From Alphaproteobacteria bacterium (lineage in GTDB: Bacteria; Pseudomonadota; Alphaproteobacteria; Ferrovibrionales; Ferrovibrionaceae): DNA of 64,000 nucleotides. The translations under genes were made by a program, and so were the position numbers. Where the stretch lies: assembly GCA_026126165.1 (NCBI GenBank), contig JAHCJR010000001.1:57736-121735 (forward strand), in the 5' to 3' direction. The notes beneath the pieces are model-generated. The model saw nothing but the letters and a program-made list of their open reading frames with translations. It was not told the DNA's origin and did no database searches. Positions 28,042-37,197 of the stretch are shown piece after piece. The number at the start of each line of letters is the position of its first letter. Position 1 is the stretch's first letter.

Positions 28042-28893
28042 ATGAAGATCGTGAGCTTCCAGCGAGGCGCCGCGGAGGGTTTCGGAGTGGTCGAGGGCGA
28101 TGGCGTGATCGATGTCTCCGCCAGGATGGGGCCGCGCTTCGCCAATCTGCGCAAGGTTCTCGAGGCCGGGGCCCTGCATGAGGTGGCCGATGCCGCGAAA
28201 GGCGCCAGGCCGGACCGGCGCCTTGCCGAGCTTACCCTGCTGCCCCCGGTGACCGATCCCGCGAAGATCATCTGTGTCGGCGTCAATTACGACGAGCACC
28301 GCAAGGAAACCGGCCGCGACCCATCGGCGCACCCCGTGCTCTTCACACGCTGGGCAGATACCCAGGTCGGACACGGCCAGGCCATGGTCAAGCCGCGCAA
28401 TTCGGATCGTTTCGATTACGAGGGCGAGCTTGCGGTGATCATCGGCCGGGAATGCCGGCATGCCGCCGCCGCCGATGCCCTGTCCTGCATCGCCGGCTAT
28501 TCCTGCTATCACGACGGCAGCGTCCGCGACTGGCAGCGCCACACTCACCAGTTCACGCCAGGCAAGAACTTTCCCGCCACCGGCGGCTTCGGCCCCTGGA
28601 TGGTGACCGCCGACGAGATTCCCGATCCGCAGAAGCTGCATCTGACCACGCGCCTCAATGGACAGGTGGTACAGGACACGCCGACCGACCTGATGATCTT
28701 CGATGTCAGGAGCCTGATCGTCTATATCTCGGCCTTCACCACCCTGCGCCCGGGCGATGTCATCATCACCGGCACGCCGGGCGGCGTCGGCGACAAGCGC
28801 AACCCGCCGCTCTACATGAAGGGCGGCGACGTGGCGGAGGTGGAAATCCGCGGCATCGGCATCCTGCGCAATCCGATCGTCAACGAGGGCTGA
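28042..28893 (+). CDS. Fumarylacetoacetate hydrolase-family protein
   Basis: 283 residues. The FAH fold is clear: KIICVGVNYDEHRKETGR, FDYEGELAVIIGREC with the metal-binding Glu residues, and VIITGTPGGVGDKR near the end. Members hydrolyse or decarboxylate C-C bonds in beta-diketo acids, including oxaloacetate decarboxylases and ureidoglycolate lyase-like proteins; the substrate is not determinable here. The frame is open upstream to 27892, but MKIVSFQR at 28042 fits the family start and is preceded by AGG. It converges with pyrD (13 bp). Confidence 0.88.
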   Translation: MKIVSFQRGAAEGFGVVEGDGVIDVSARMGPRFANLRKVLEAGALHEVADAAKGARPDRRLAELTLLPPVTDPAKIICVGVNYDEHRKETGRDPSAHPVLFTRWADTQVGHGQAMVKPRNSDRFDYEGELAVIIGRECRHAAAADALSCIAGYSCYHDGSVRDWQRHTHQFTPGKNFPATGGFGPWMVTADEIPDPQKLHLTTRLNGQVVQDTPTDLMIFDVRSLIVYISAFTTLRPGDVIITGTPGGVGDKRNPPLYMKGGDVAEVEIRGIGILRNPIVNEG

Positions 28894-28906
28894 GCCGCAT
28901 CTCTCC

Positions 28907-29971
28907 CTATGCCTCCCGACCGACGGCCGCCTCGATACCCGCGAAACCCTGCTCGCGCAGCAGCAGCGCAAGTTCCCGGCGGATGCGCCGCGCCAGACCC
29001 GGGCCTTCATAGACCAGGGCAGAATAGAGCTGCACGAGGCTGGCGCCGGCCTTGATCTTGGCCAGCGCGTCGGCGCCGGACGCCACACCGCCGGCGCCGA
29101 TCAACGTGATGCGCCCCTCGGTCAGCCGATAGACCTGACGGAGCAGTTCGGTCGAGGGGCCCAAGAGGGGCGCGCCGCTCAGCCCCCCGCTCTCGCGCCG
29201 ATGGCGGCTGCGCAGGCCGGGCGGGCGGGCAATTGTCGTGTTGGAGACGATCAGTCCGGCCAGGCGATGGCGCAAAGCCGCCTCCGCCACGCTCGCCACA
29301 TCCTCGGCGAGCAGGTCGGGGGCGATCTTCAGCACCAGTGGCCGGGGCGCGGGCAGGCTCGCCTGCGCCTCGCCCAGACGGCCGAGCAGCCGGTCGAGTT
29401 CCGCCGCCCCCTGCAACGCGCGCAGGCCGGGCGTGTTCGGCGAGGAAACATTCACGGTCACATAATCGGCGAAGGGACCGAGCCGGATCAGGCCGGCGAC
29501 GTAGTCGCCGATACGGTCCTCGCTGTCCTTGTTGGCGCCGAGATTGACGCCTAACACCCCGGGCGCGATACCGCGACGCGCGAGCCGGCGCGCCGCCGCC
29601 TCGTGACCGGAATTGTTGAAGCCCAGCCGGTTGATGACGGCGCGGTCCTCTTCCAGACGGAACAGTCGCGGACGGGGATTGCCGGGCTGCGGGCGTGGCG
29701 TGAGCGAGCCGACCTCGACGAAACCGAAGCCGAGTTCGAGCATGCGCTCGTACACTTCCGCATCCTTGTCGAAACCGGCGGCCAGTCCGACCGGATTGGC
29801 GAAGTCGAGGCCGAAGGCGCGCACCCGCAGCGGCGCTTCCTCCGCCCGCGGTCCGGCGAGGCGGGTCAGCATCCCGGCGCGGGAGAGCAGGCGCAGGGTG
29901 GCGCGATGCGCCAGTTCCGGCTCCACCAGGCGGATGAGCGGCCAGATGGCGCGGTAGGGGCGCAGCCTCAT
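28907..29971 (-). CDS. pyrD: Dihydroorotate dehydrogenase (quinone), class 2
   Basis: 354 residues with an N-terminal amphipathic helix (MRLRPYRAIWPLIRLVEPE) that anchors the class 2 enzyme to the inner membrane. NPVGLAAGFDKDAEVYE, RLGFNNSGHEAAA, VNVSSPNTPGLR with the catalytic Ser, and the IGAGGVASGADAL phosphate-binding loop are all present. It oxidises dihydroorotate to orotate using ubiquinone in pyrimidine synthesis. The ATG overlaps the DUF952 stop by 4 bp (ATGA). Confidence 0.96.
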   Translation of the reverse strand: MRLRPYRAIWPLIRLVEPELAHRATLRLLSRAGMLTRLAGPRAEEAPLRVRAFGLDFANPVGLAAGFDKDAEVYERMLELGFGFVEVGSLTPRPQPGNPRPRLFRLEEDRAVINRLGFNNSGHEAAARRLARRGIAPGVLGVNLGANKDSEDRIGDYVAGLIRLGPFADYVTVNVSSPNTPGLRALQGAAELDRLLGRLGEAQASLPAPRPLVLKIAPDLLAEDVASVAEAALRHRLAGLIVSNTTIARPPGLRSRHRRESGGLSGAPLLGPSTELLRQVYRLTEGRITLIGAGGVASGADALAKIKAGASLVQLYSALVYEGPGLARRIRRELALLLREQGFAGIEAAVGREA

Positions 29972-30312
29972 GGCAGATCGTCCGGAAAGACATGCAGCCC
30001 GTCGGCACCCAGCGGCAGCGGCACGGCGGAAATGGCGAGCGCCGGATCGAGCGGAGCATGGAGATGGGGAAAGAGCTGGCCGCCGCGGGCAGGCTCCCAC
30101 TTCAGCGCCGCCCCGAGCCGGTCCGCATCGACCGCCACCAGCAGCAGGCCGGCAACACCCCGGCGATGCCTGGCCGCGCTTTCGCGCACCTGGCCCGCGG
30201 TGGAGAAATGGATGAAGCCATCCCGCCGGTCGTCCGCCGTTCCCTGGTAACTGCCCGCCATCCGGGCGGCCGCCCAGGCGGCGGCATCGGCAAGATGATA
30301 GATGATCGGCAT
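29968..30312 (-). CDS. DUF952 domain protein
   Basis: 114 residues. MPIIYHLADAAAW, DGFIHFSTAGQV and LPLGADGLHVFPDDL match the small DUF952 family, which resembles ADP-ribosyltransferase-like folds but has no proven enzyme activity. GGAG is 6 bp before the ATG at 30312. Its stop overlaps the pyrD start, so the two are translationally coupled, an arrangement common in alphaproteobacteria. The 250 bp upstream, to the S24 regulator, include AT-rich sequence and an AGAA-N4-TTCT repeat at 30485-30496. Confidence 0.88.
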   Translation of the reverse strand: MPIIYHLADAAAWAAARMAGSYQGTADDRRDGFIHFSTAGQVRESAARHRRGVAGLLLVAVDADRLGAALKWEPARGGQLFPHLHAPLDPALAISAVPLPLGADGLHVFPDDLP

Positions 30313-30484
30313 CCCTTGCTCCGCTTGCAGGCGGCCCCGGCACGTTTCATGACCGGGTGCGGCAGCAGGTTTCCACAGGAAAATATTCAGACACTCAAAT
30401 GCGGGCGAAGCGAACATCAGCCCATGGCTTTGGTTTCATGCCTAGATGGAGCCCCGGCAGGTGCAAGAAAGCGGCAGGCATATA

Positions 30485-30496
30485 AGAACAAATTCT
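30485..30496. promoter_or_regulatory. Possible operator before S24-like regulator
   Basis: AGAA-CAAA-TTCT is an inverted repeat 67-78 bp upstream of the regulator ATG, in the divergent gap with DUF952. It does not match the alphaproteobacterial LexA box (GTTC-N7-GTTC). Short, so possibly chance. Confidence 0.25.
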
Positions 30497-30562
30497 CCGG
30501 CACTGGCGCAGGCCGCATTATCTCCTATGGTTATAAAGGTGCAAACGTAAGACGATTGTCCC

Positions 30563-31204
30563 ATGCTCACCCATCAAGGCATCTGGGCGGCGATCGATGC
30601 GCTCGCTGCCCGGTACGGATATTCGGCGTCGGGACTCGCCAAGCGCGGTGGGCTCGACCCGACCACCTTCAACAGGAGCAAGCGCCTGTCCCGGGAGGGC
30701 AAGCCGCGCTGGCCCTCGACCGAGAGCATCGCCAAGGTGCTGGAGGCAACCGGCTGCCCGCTTGCCGACTTCGTCGCCCTGATCGGCGAGGCCGGCGGCG
30801 AAAGCAGCGCCTACCATCTGCCGGTGATCCGCCTGAGCGATGCGGCAGTGGCGGGCCGCTTCACGCCCGCCGGCCGTGCGTCGGGCGAGGGCTGGGACGA
30901 AATCGCCTTTCCCGACCTGCGCGACCCGGAGGCTTTCGCCATCGAGATCGTGGGCGGCGATGCCGAACCGGTCTACCGCGACGGCGACGTGATCGTCGTA
31001 TCGCCCGCCGCTTCCATTCGGCGCGGAGACCGTGTACTCGTGAGACTGGCGTCCGGGGAGATCCTGGTGACGCAGCTTCAGCGGCGGTCGGTGCGGCGGA
31101 TCGAGTTCCAGTCGCTCAACCCGGCGGTACCCGATCGCGAATGCGATCTGCAGGACATCGCCTGGATGGCGCGCATCGTCTGGTCCGGCCAGCCAAACAG
31201 CTGA
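30563..31204 (+). CDS. HTH plus S24/LexA-like regulator lacking catalytic residues
   Basis: 213 residues. An N-terminal helix-turn-helix (about 8-70) with SASGLAKRGGLDPTTFNRSKR, then an S24-type peptidase domain with FAIEIVGGDAEPVYRDGDVIVVSP and RRGDRVLVR. In related regulators of this alphaproteobacterial group the motif is GDSMKPAYRDGD and the catalytic Lys follows GEVMAKEL; here the aligned positions are Asp133 and Thr170, so self-cleavage should not occur. It probably acts as a ligand- or dimer-controlled DNA-binding protein. TATAAA at 30532-30537 may be its -10. The BCAT-like gene follows 52 bp downstream. Confidence 0.85.
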   Translation: MLTHQGIWAAIDALAARYGYSASGLAKRGGLDPTTFNRSKRLSREGKPRWPSTESIAKVLEATGCPLADFVALIGEAGGESSAYHLPVIRLSDAAVAGRFTPAGRASGEGWDEIAFPDLRDPEAFAIEIVGGDAEPVYRDGDVIVVSPAASIRRGDRVLVRLASGEILVTQLQRRSVRRIEFQSLNPAVPDRECDLQDIAWMARIVWSGQPNS

Positions 31205-31256
31205 CGTCCGACCGGCCCCCGCCGGCAGCTCGAGGCCAATCGCGGAGGCGGGAGAA

Positions 31257-32102
31257 ATGTCAGTCGCCATCTACAGCAAGGGGCATTGGAGCGATGAGAA
31301 CGTGGCGTTGCTCGGCCCCATGGATCATGCATTCTGGATGGCGTCGGTCGTCTTCGACGGCGCGCGCGCCTTCGGCGGGCTGGCGCCCGATCTCGACCGG
31401 CATTGCGAGCGGGTGGTGCGCTCGGCCAGAAGTTTCGGCATGGCTCCGACCCATTCGGCGGCCGAGATCGAGCAGCTTTGCCGCGAAGGTATCCGCCGCT
31501 TCCCGCGCAGTGCCGAGCTGTATGTGCGGCCGATGTTCTTCGTGCGCGAGGGCATGGTGCTGTTCGAGCCGAAGAGCACCGAATTCGCGCTGGCGATCTA
31601 CGATACGCCAATGCCGCCCGACAGCGGCTTCCGCGTCTGCCTTTCCCCCTACCGGCGGCCGGCAGCCGATCAGGCACCGACCGATGCCAAGGCCTCCTGC
31701 CTCTATCCGAACAGCGCGCGGGCCGTGCGCGATGCGGTCGCGCGCGGCTTCGACAATGCGGTGATGCTCGATCCGGACGGTAATGTCGCGGAACTGGCTT
31801 CCGCCAATATCTGGATCGTGCGCGATGGCGTCGCACAGACGCCGGCGCCCAACGGCACGTTCCTCAGCGGCATCACCCGGGCGCGGGTCGCCGGCCTGCT
31901 CGCGCAGTCGGGCATCAGGGTGGAAGAACGGACCATCAGCTTCGCCGAGGTGATGGCGGCGGACGAGGTCTTCTCGACCGGCAATTATGGCAAGGTGCAG
32001 CCGATCGTCCGGGTCGAGGACAGAGACCTGCAGCCAGGGCCGGTCTATGCGCGGGCACGGGAACTCTACTTCCGCTTTGCGCAGACGAGCAGCGTCTTCT
32101 GA
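31257..32102 (+). CDS. Class IV PLP aminotransferase, branched-chain type
   Basis: 281 residues of the class IV fold. MDHAFWMASVVFDGARAFGG is the N-terminal signature, DAKASCLYPNSARAVRDA contains the PLP Lys (DAK), and ELASANIWIV with FLSGITRARV are the family blocks. BCAT-like enzymes interconvert Leu/Ile/Val and their 2-oxo acids; the lack of the full ilvE signature means related D-amino-acid or amine specificity cannot be excluded. GGAGG lies 8 bp before the ATG. It follows the S24-like regulator and converges with lysS after 6 bp. Confidence 0.87.
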   Translation: MSVAIYSKGHWSDENVALLGPMDHAFWMASVVFDGARAFGGLAPDLDRHCERVVRSARSFGMAPTHSAAEIEQLCREGIRRFPRSAELYVRPMFFVREGMVLFEPKSTEFALAIYDTPMPPDSGFRVCLSPYRRPAADQAPTDAKASCLYPNSARAVRDAVARGFDNAVMLDPDGNVAELASANIWIVRDGVAQTPAPNGTFLSGITRARVAGLLAQSGIRVEERTISFAEVMAADEVFSTGNYGKVQPIVRVEDRDLQPGPVYARARELYFRFAQTSSVF

Positions 32103-32108
32103 GCGCCT

Positions 32109-33695
32109 TCAGGCGGCGGACAGGTTCTCGCCCCGCAAGGCCCGGTCGATCAGCCGCCCCGTCTCCTCGATCCCGTAGAGCGCGATGAAGGATCCCATGC
32201 GCGGCCCCTGTTCCTGGCCCAGCAGCACCTCATAGAGCGCCTTGAACCAGTCGCGCAGGTTGGCGAAGTCATGGCGCTTGCCGACCTCGTAGACGTCGTT
32301 CTGCAGTTCTTCCGCGCTCCGCCCGCGATCGGCGCCGGCCAGCACCGCGGCGAGATCCTCGAGCGCCGCCCGCTCCTTCGCATCCGGCGCGCGGTAGCGC
32401 TTGGTCGGCTTGACGAAGTCCCGGTAATAGGCGAGCGCATAGCCCACCAGCCGGTCGAGAATCGGATTGCGCTCGGGGCTGGCCTCCGGCGCATAGCGGC
32501 TGATGAAACCCCACAGCACGCCCTTCTCCTCCGCATTCACCACGGAGGCGAGATTGAGCAGGATGCCGAAGCTCAGACTCAGCTTCTCCGACGGCGGATT
32601 GCCGCCATGGATGTGCCAGACCGGATTGGCGAAGCGTTCCTTGCCCTGCTGCGCCGGATAGCTGGCGAGATGCTGCAGATACTCATCGACGGCGCGCGGG
32701 ATGACGTCGAAATAGAGCCGCTTCGCCTGGCGCGGCTTCTGGTACATGTAGAGCGCCAGGCTTTCCGGCGAGGCATAGGTCAGCCATTCCTCGATGGTGA
32801 TGCCATTGCCGCGCGACTTGGAGATCTTCTCGCCATTCTCGTCGAGAAAGAGTTCGTAGGAGAACCCTTCCGGCGGCTGGTGGCCGAGCAGGCGGGCGAT
32901 CCTGGCGGAAACCTGCGCCGAGGGGATCAGGTCCTTGCCGTACATCTCGTAATCGACGCCGAGCGCCACCCAGCGCATCGCCCAGTCCACCTTCCATTGC
33001 AGCTTGCAATGGCCGCCGGTTACCGGCGTCTCCACCAGCCGCCCGTCATGGTCGCGATAGACGATGCTGCCCGAACCTGGCTTGATTTCGACGGTCGGCA
33101 CCTGCAGGACTCGCCTTGTCCTCGGACAGACCGGCATGAAGGGACTGTAGGTCGCGGCGCGCTCCTCGCGCAAGGTCGGCAGCATGATGGCCTGGATCGC
33201 CTCGTAATGCTCCAGCACCCGCAGCAGGGTCGCATCGAAACGCCCGGAGCGGTAGCAGTCGGTCGCACTCACGAACTCGTATTCGAAGCCGAACGTATCC
33301 AGGAACTGGCGCAGCATGGCGTTGTTGTGGTGCCCGAAGCTCTCGTGCGTGCCGAACGGGTCCGGCACCTCGGTCAGGGGCCGGCCGATGAACTGCTGCA
33401 GGACCGCATGATTGGGCACGTTGTCCGGCACCTTGCGCATGCCGTCGAGATCGTCGGAGAAGGCCACGAGGCGCGTCGGCAGGTCGGAAAGCAGCGCGAA
33501 GGCGCGGCGGACCATGGTGGTCCTTGCCACTTCGCCGAAGGTGCCGATATGGGGCAGGCCCGAGGGACCATAGCCGGTTTCGAACAGGACATGCCCCTTC
33601 GCCGGCGGTGCCTTGGCGAAACGCCGGACCAGCCGGTCCGCCTCCTCGAAGGGCCAGGCCTTGCTCGACAATGCGATCGCCGCGTCCGGATTCAT
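32109..33695 (-). CDS. lysS: Lysyl-tRNA synthetase, class I
   Basis: 528 residues. The Rossmann-fold HIGH-type motif is PHIGTFGEV near residue 48 and the KMSKS-type motif is KISKSRGNG. Class I LysRS is unrelated to the class II enzyme and occurs in archaea and some bacteria, notably alphaproteobacteria. It charges tRNA-Lys in the cytoplasm. It is divergent from the helicase gene (132 bp) and converges with the aminotransferase. No strong ribosome site is seen before the ATG. Confidence 0.95.
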   Translation of the reverse strand: MNPDAAIALSSKAWPFEEADRLVRRFAKAPPAKGHVLFETGYGPSGLPHIGTFGEVARTTMVRRAFALLSDLPTRLVAFSDDLDGMRKVPDNVPNHAVLQQFIGRPLTEVPDPFGTHESFGHHNNAMLRQFLDTFGFEYEFVSATDCYRSGRFDATLLRVLEHYEAIQAIMLPTLREERAATYSPFMPVCPRTRRVLQVPTVEIKPGSGSIVYRDHDGRLVETPVTGGHCKLQWKVDWAMRWVALGVDYEMYGKDLIPSAQVSARIARLLGHQPPEGFSYELFLDENGEKISKSRGNGITIEEWLTYASPESLALYMYQKPRQAKRLYFDVIPRAVDEYLQHLASYPAQQGKERFANPVWHIHGGNPPSEKLSLSFGILLNLASVVNAEEKGVLWGFISRYAPEASPERNPILDRLVGYALAYYRDFVKPTKRYRAPDAKERAALEDLAAVLAGADRGRSAEELQNDVYEVGKRHDFANLRDWFKALYEVLLGQEQGPRMGSFIALYGIEETGRLIDRALRGENLSAA

Positions 33696-33827
33696 GGTGG
33701 GGCCGAAAACATCCTGAAAGAAGGCCGGACCCTAGGGAATCCGGGGGCCGCGGTCAATCGGCGAGGCCGGCATCGGCAATCCCCGGATTGAAAACAAGGC
33801 GATCCGGGAATCACCTATACTGCGCCC

Positions 33828-36575
33828 ATGCACCCCCGCCCCGCCCCGCTCGATCTGCCTCGCATCCCCGACTGCCCCGCCCTTCTGGCCGGCCGGCGCG
33901 GCGCGATCTGGATATCGGTGGATGGCGAAATCGAACGCCTGTCCCCTTCGGCGGCGGCGGAGCGGGCGGAAACTTCGCCGCCCATCGTCTGCCATGCGCG
34001 CCAGACCGCAAGTCTGCTCGGCCTCCCAGGCCTGCGCGCCTTCGACCTTCTCGAACTGTTTGCCTTCGTGCGGCCGGCGGAATTCTGCCTGCCGACCGTT
34101 CGCGGACTGGCGCGGGCAGGCGGTCTCGCCCCGCCGCCCGACGAGGAAGCAGCGGCCGCCCTCCAGCCGGTCATTGCGCAGCGGCTGCTCGCCTGGCTTG
34201 CTGAAAGCGGGCCGGATGCGCGCGAAAGCGCGGCGCGCACCGCCGCCGCCATGGGTCGCGCTGGCTGGCCCTGGGCACCGGTCGTGCTCGCCGCGCTCGA
34301 CCGGGCCGGCGATGCCAAGGGCGGGACGGCCGGTCTCGACGTCTGGAACCGGCTGCCGGAATGGAGCGAGTTCGCGCCCGAGCCGCCGCCGGAAGACCAG
34401 CCGGTGCGCGAGATCGAGGCGCGCGAACGGCTCCGCCTGCTGCTTGGACCGCACGCGGAAACGCGCCCCAGCCAGGGCGATTATTGCGCCGCCGCTTCCG
34501 GCGCCTTCCTGCCGCGCGACCTCGCGGGCGCGCCCAATGTCGTGCTGGCGGAGGCCGGCACGGGAACCGGCAAGACCATGGGCTATATCGCCCCGGCGAG
34601 CGTCTGGGCGGAGAAGAACGGCGGCACGGTCTGGCTCAGCACCTTCACGCGGAATCTTCAGCGGCAAATCGACCAGGAACTGGACCGGCTTTATCCCGAC
34701 CCGGCGGCCAAGGCCGAACGTGTCGTCGTGCGCAAGGGCAGGGAGAACTATCTCTGCCTGCTCAACATGGAAGAGGCGCTCCAGGGCGGGGCAGCACGGC
34801 CGCAGGAGGTGCAGGCTCTCGGCCTGATGGCGCGCTGGGCCGGCGCGACGCGCGATGGCGACATGATCGGCGGCGATTTCCCCGCCTGGCTGATCGGCCT
34901 GATGGGTCCGGCGCGCACCATCCAGCTCGCCGACCGCCGGGGCGAGTGCGTCTTTTCCGCGTGCCCGCATTACCGCAAGTGCTTCATCGAGCGCTCGGTG
35001 CGCAAGGCGAGGCGGGCGGACATCGTCATCGCCAACCATGCGCTGGTGATGCTCCAGGCGGCCCGCGCCGGCGATGCCGGGACGCTGCCGACGCGCTACG
35101 TCTTCGACGAGGCCCATCACCTGTTCGACGCGGCCGACAGCGCCTTCTCGGCCCATCTCTCGGGCGAGGAGACGCTGGAACTGCGCCGCTGGCTGCGCGG
35201 CGGCGAGGGCGGGCGGCGCAGCCGGGCGCGCGGCCTGGTCCGACGCATCGGCGATATCGCCGAACAGGAAGCGAGTGCGGCGCGGCAGATGGCGGAACTC
35301 GTCGAAGCGGCGCAGGTCCTGCCGCAGGAAGGCTGGCTTGCCCGTGTCGAGCGCGGCCAGCTGGAAGGACCGGCCGAGGCATTTCTTGCCCGGGTGCGCC
35401 AGCAGGTCCTGGCGCGCGCGCGCCAGGACGAGCAGAGCTACAGCCTGGAGGCGCCGGCCAACGATCCGGTGCCGGGCCTCAGGGAAGCCGCGACAGAACT
35501 CGATGCGGCGCTGGCCGGCCTCGCCAAGCCGATGCGGGGGCTGGTCCGATCGCTCGCTGAACGGCTGGACCGCGAGGCATCGGAACTGGACAGCGCGACC
35601 CGCGTGCGCATCGAAGCGGCGATGCGCGGCCTGGACTGGCGGCTCGGCTCGGTGGAGGCCTGGCGGCTCATGTTGCGCCAGCTCGACCAGGCGGAAAGCG
35701 GCGATTTCGTCGACTGGATGTCGGTCGAGCGCATGGATGGGCGAAGCGTCGATATCGGACTGCATCGCCACTGGATCGATCCGACGCGGCCTTTCGCCGA
35801 AGCGGTGCTGGCGCCCGCCCATGGCGCGGTCATTACCTCGGCGACCCTGCGGGACCGCGCGCGCGAGACGGAAGCCGAAGAGGGCTGGCGCGCCGCCGAG
35901 ATCCGCACCGGCGCCCATCACCTGCCGCTGCCGGCCCGACGCATCAGCGTGCCTTCCCCCTTCGACCATGCCGGCCGCACGCGGGTCATGGTGGTGACCG
36001 ACGTGCGGCGGGATAACGTGGAACAGGTCTCCGCGGCCTATCGCGAACTCTTCCTCGCCGCCGGCGGTGGCGCGCTCGGCCTCTTCACCGCGATCTGGCG
36101 ACTGAAGGCCGTGCACCGGCGGCTGATCGAGCCACTCGAAGCGGCGGGCCTGCCGCTGCTCGCCCAGCATGTCGATCCGCTCGACACCTCGACCCTGATC
36201 GACATCTTCCGCGCCGAGACGGACGCCTGCCTGCTCGGCACCGACGCGGTGCGCGACGGCGTCGACGTGCCCGGCCGCTCGCTGCGGCTCATCGTCTTCG
36301 ACCGCGTGCCCTGGCCGCGACCCGACATCCTGCACCGCCGGCGCAAGGCGGCGTTCGGCGGCAGTGCCTACGACGACATGCTGGTGCGCCTGCGCCTCGC
36401 GCAGGCCTATGGCCGCCTGCTGCGCCGGGCGGGCGACGCGGGCGTCTTCGTCCTGCTCGATTCCATGCTGCCCTCGCGGCTCGCCGCTGCCTTTCCACCG
36501 GAGGTCGAGATCACCCGCGTCGGATTGGCGCAGGCGGTGAGCGAGACCCGCTCCTTCCTCACCGCCGCCCAGTAG
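33828..36575 (+). CDS. DinG/XPD-like ATP-dependent DNA helicase with Fe-S cluster
   Basis: 915 residues. Walker A GTGTGKT near residue 245, DEAHHLF (DEAH box) near 427, and C-terminal helicase motifs with DGVDVPGRSLRLIVFDRVPW. Four cysteines between motifs I and II (YLC, GEC, SAC, KC) match the XPD/DinG iron-sulfur cluster. An extra N-terminal region of about 200 residues precedes the helicase core. It should unwind DNA 5'-3' in repair or R-loop resolution. The antisense 1,076-codon frame covering this gene is a shadow. TerB-like follows after 60 bp. Confidence 0.92.
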   Translation: MHPRPAPLDLPRIPDCPALLAGRRGAIWISVDGEIERLSPSAAAERAETSPPIVCHARQTASLLGLPGLRAFDLLELFAFVRPAEFCLPTVRGLARAGGLAPPPDEEAAAALQPVIAQRLLAWLAESGPDARESAARTAAAMGRAGWPWAPVVLAALDRAGDAKGGTAGLDVWNRLPEWSEFAPEPPPEDQPVREIEARERLRLLLGPHAETRPSQGDYCAAASGAFLPRDLAGAPNVVLAEAGTGTGKTMGYIAPASVWAEKNGGTVWLSTFTRNLQRQIDQELDRLYPDPAAKAERVVVRKGRENYLCLLNMEEALQGGAARPQEVQALGLMARWAGATRDGDMIGGDFPAWLIGLMGPARTIQLADRRGECVFSACPHYRKCFIERSVRKARRADIVIANHALVMLQAARAGDAGTLPTRYVFDEAHHLFDAADSAFSAHLSGEETLELRRWLRGGEGGRRSRARGLVRRIGDIAEQEASAARQMAELVEAAQVLPQEGWLARVERGQLEGPAEAFLARVRQQVLARARQDEQSYSLEAPANDPVPGLREAATELDAALAGLAKPMRGLVRSLAERLDREASELDSATRVRIEAAMRGLDWRLGSVEAWRLMLRQLDQAESGDFVDWMSVERMDGRSVDIGLHRHWIDPTRPFAEAVLAPAHGAVITSATLRDRARETEAEEGWRAAEIRTGAHHLPLPARRISVPSPFDHAGRTRVMVVTDVRRDNVEQVSAAYRELFLAAGGGALGLFTAIWRLKAVHRRLIEPLEAAGLPLLAQHVDPLDTSTLIDIFRAETDACLLGTDAVRDGVDVPGRSLRLIVFDRVPWPRPDILHRRRKAAFGGSAYDDMLVRLRLAQAYGRLLRRAGDAGVFVLLDSMLPSRLAAAFPPEVEITRVGLAQAVSETRSFLTAAQ

Positions 36576-36635
36576 ACCCTTGCAGCCGAAGGATTCAATG
36601 CCCACCTTATGCCGAACGTCACAGGGAGTTCGTCG

Positions 36636-37076
36636 ATGACCGCGACCAGCACCGAAAGCCGCAGCGAGACTGCCATCACCCCGCAGACCGCGCTGATCTA
36701 CACCATGGTCCTCTGCTCGGCAGCCGACCGGACCATGACCGACAGCGAACTGCGCACCATCGGCGACGTGGTCCGCACGCTGCCCATCTTTCGCGGCTTT
36801 GACGTGAAACAGCTTACGAAGGTCGCCCGCGACTGCGCCTCGCTGCTGGCCCGCGACGATGGTTTCGATACCGTGATCGCCCTGATCCGCCAGTCCCTGC
36901 CCAAGCGCCTGCGCGAGACCGCCTATGCGGTCGCCTGCGACGTGGTCGCCTCCGACCTGCATGCGGAACAGGAAGAGCTGCGCATGCTCGCCATCCTGCG
37001 CGAGCGCCTGGATATCGAACGGCTCTCCGCCGCCGCCATCGAGCGTGGCGCGCGGGCACGATTCGCGACCATCTGA
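36636..37076 (+). CDS. TerB-like helical protein
   Basis: 146 residues from 36636. AADRTMTDSELRTIGDVV, then helices with RLRETAYAVACDVVASDLHAEQEELRML, resemble the TerB/tellurite-resistance helical fold, whose acidic helix pairs bind metal. GGGAG lies 7 bp before 36636, whereas the in-frame ATG at 36609 has none. No signal or membrane segment. Function unknown; these proteins are not reliably linked to tellurite. It lies between the helicase and the phosphoesterase genes on the plus strand. Confidence 0.8.
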   Translation: MTATSTESRSETAITPQTALIYTMVLCSAADRTMTDSELRTIGDVVRTLPIFRGFDVKQLTKVARDCASLLARDDGFDTVIALIRQSLPKRLRETAYAVACDVVASDLHAEQEELRMLAILRERLDIERLSAAAIERGARARFATI

Positions 37077-37164
37077 CCCGCGCCGAATGACGACTGGGTT
37101 GCAGATTCAAAAAAACTTCACGGGACAAGACGGCTGACATTCGTATCTTCCCGACCAGGCAAAT

Positions 37165-37180
37165 GCCGGCCAAGGCCGGC
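37165..37180 (+). promoter_or_regulatory. Hairpin in phosphoesterase leader
   Basis: GCCGGCC-AA-GGCCGGC is a near-perfect inverted repeat ending 17 bp before the ATG at 37198. It could affect translation, or it could be a structure formed by chance in GC-rich DNA. An A7 run and AT-rich stretch at 37100-37115 precede it. Confidence 0.3.
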
Positions 37181-37197
37181 GAATCGGGTCGGTTGGC

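Noticed and set aside
33732..36962. 1,076-codon frame opposite the DinG/XPD-like helicase
   Set aside because: The helicase has intact Walker, DEAH and four-Cys motifs on the plus strand; the opposite frame has no recognisable domain.
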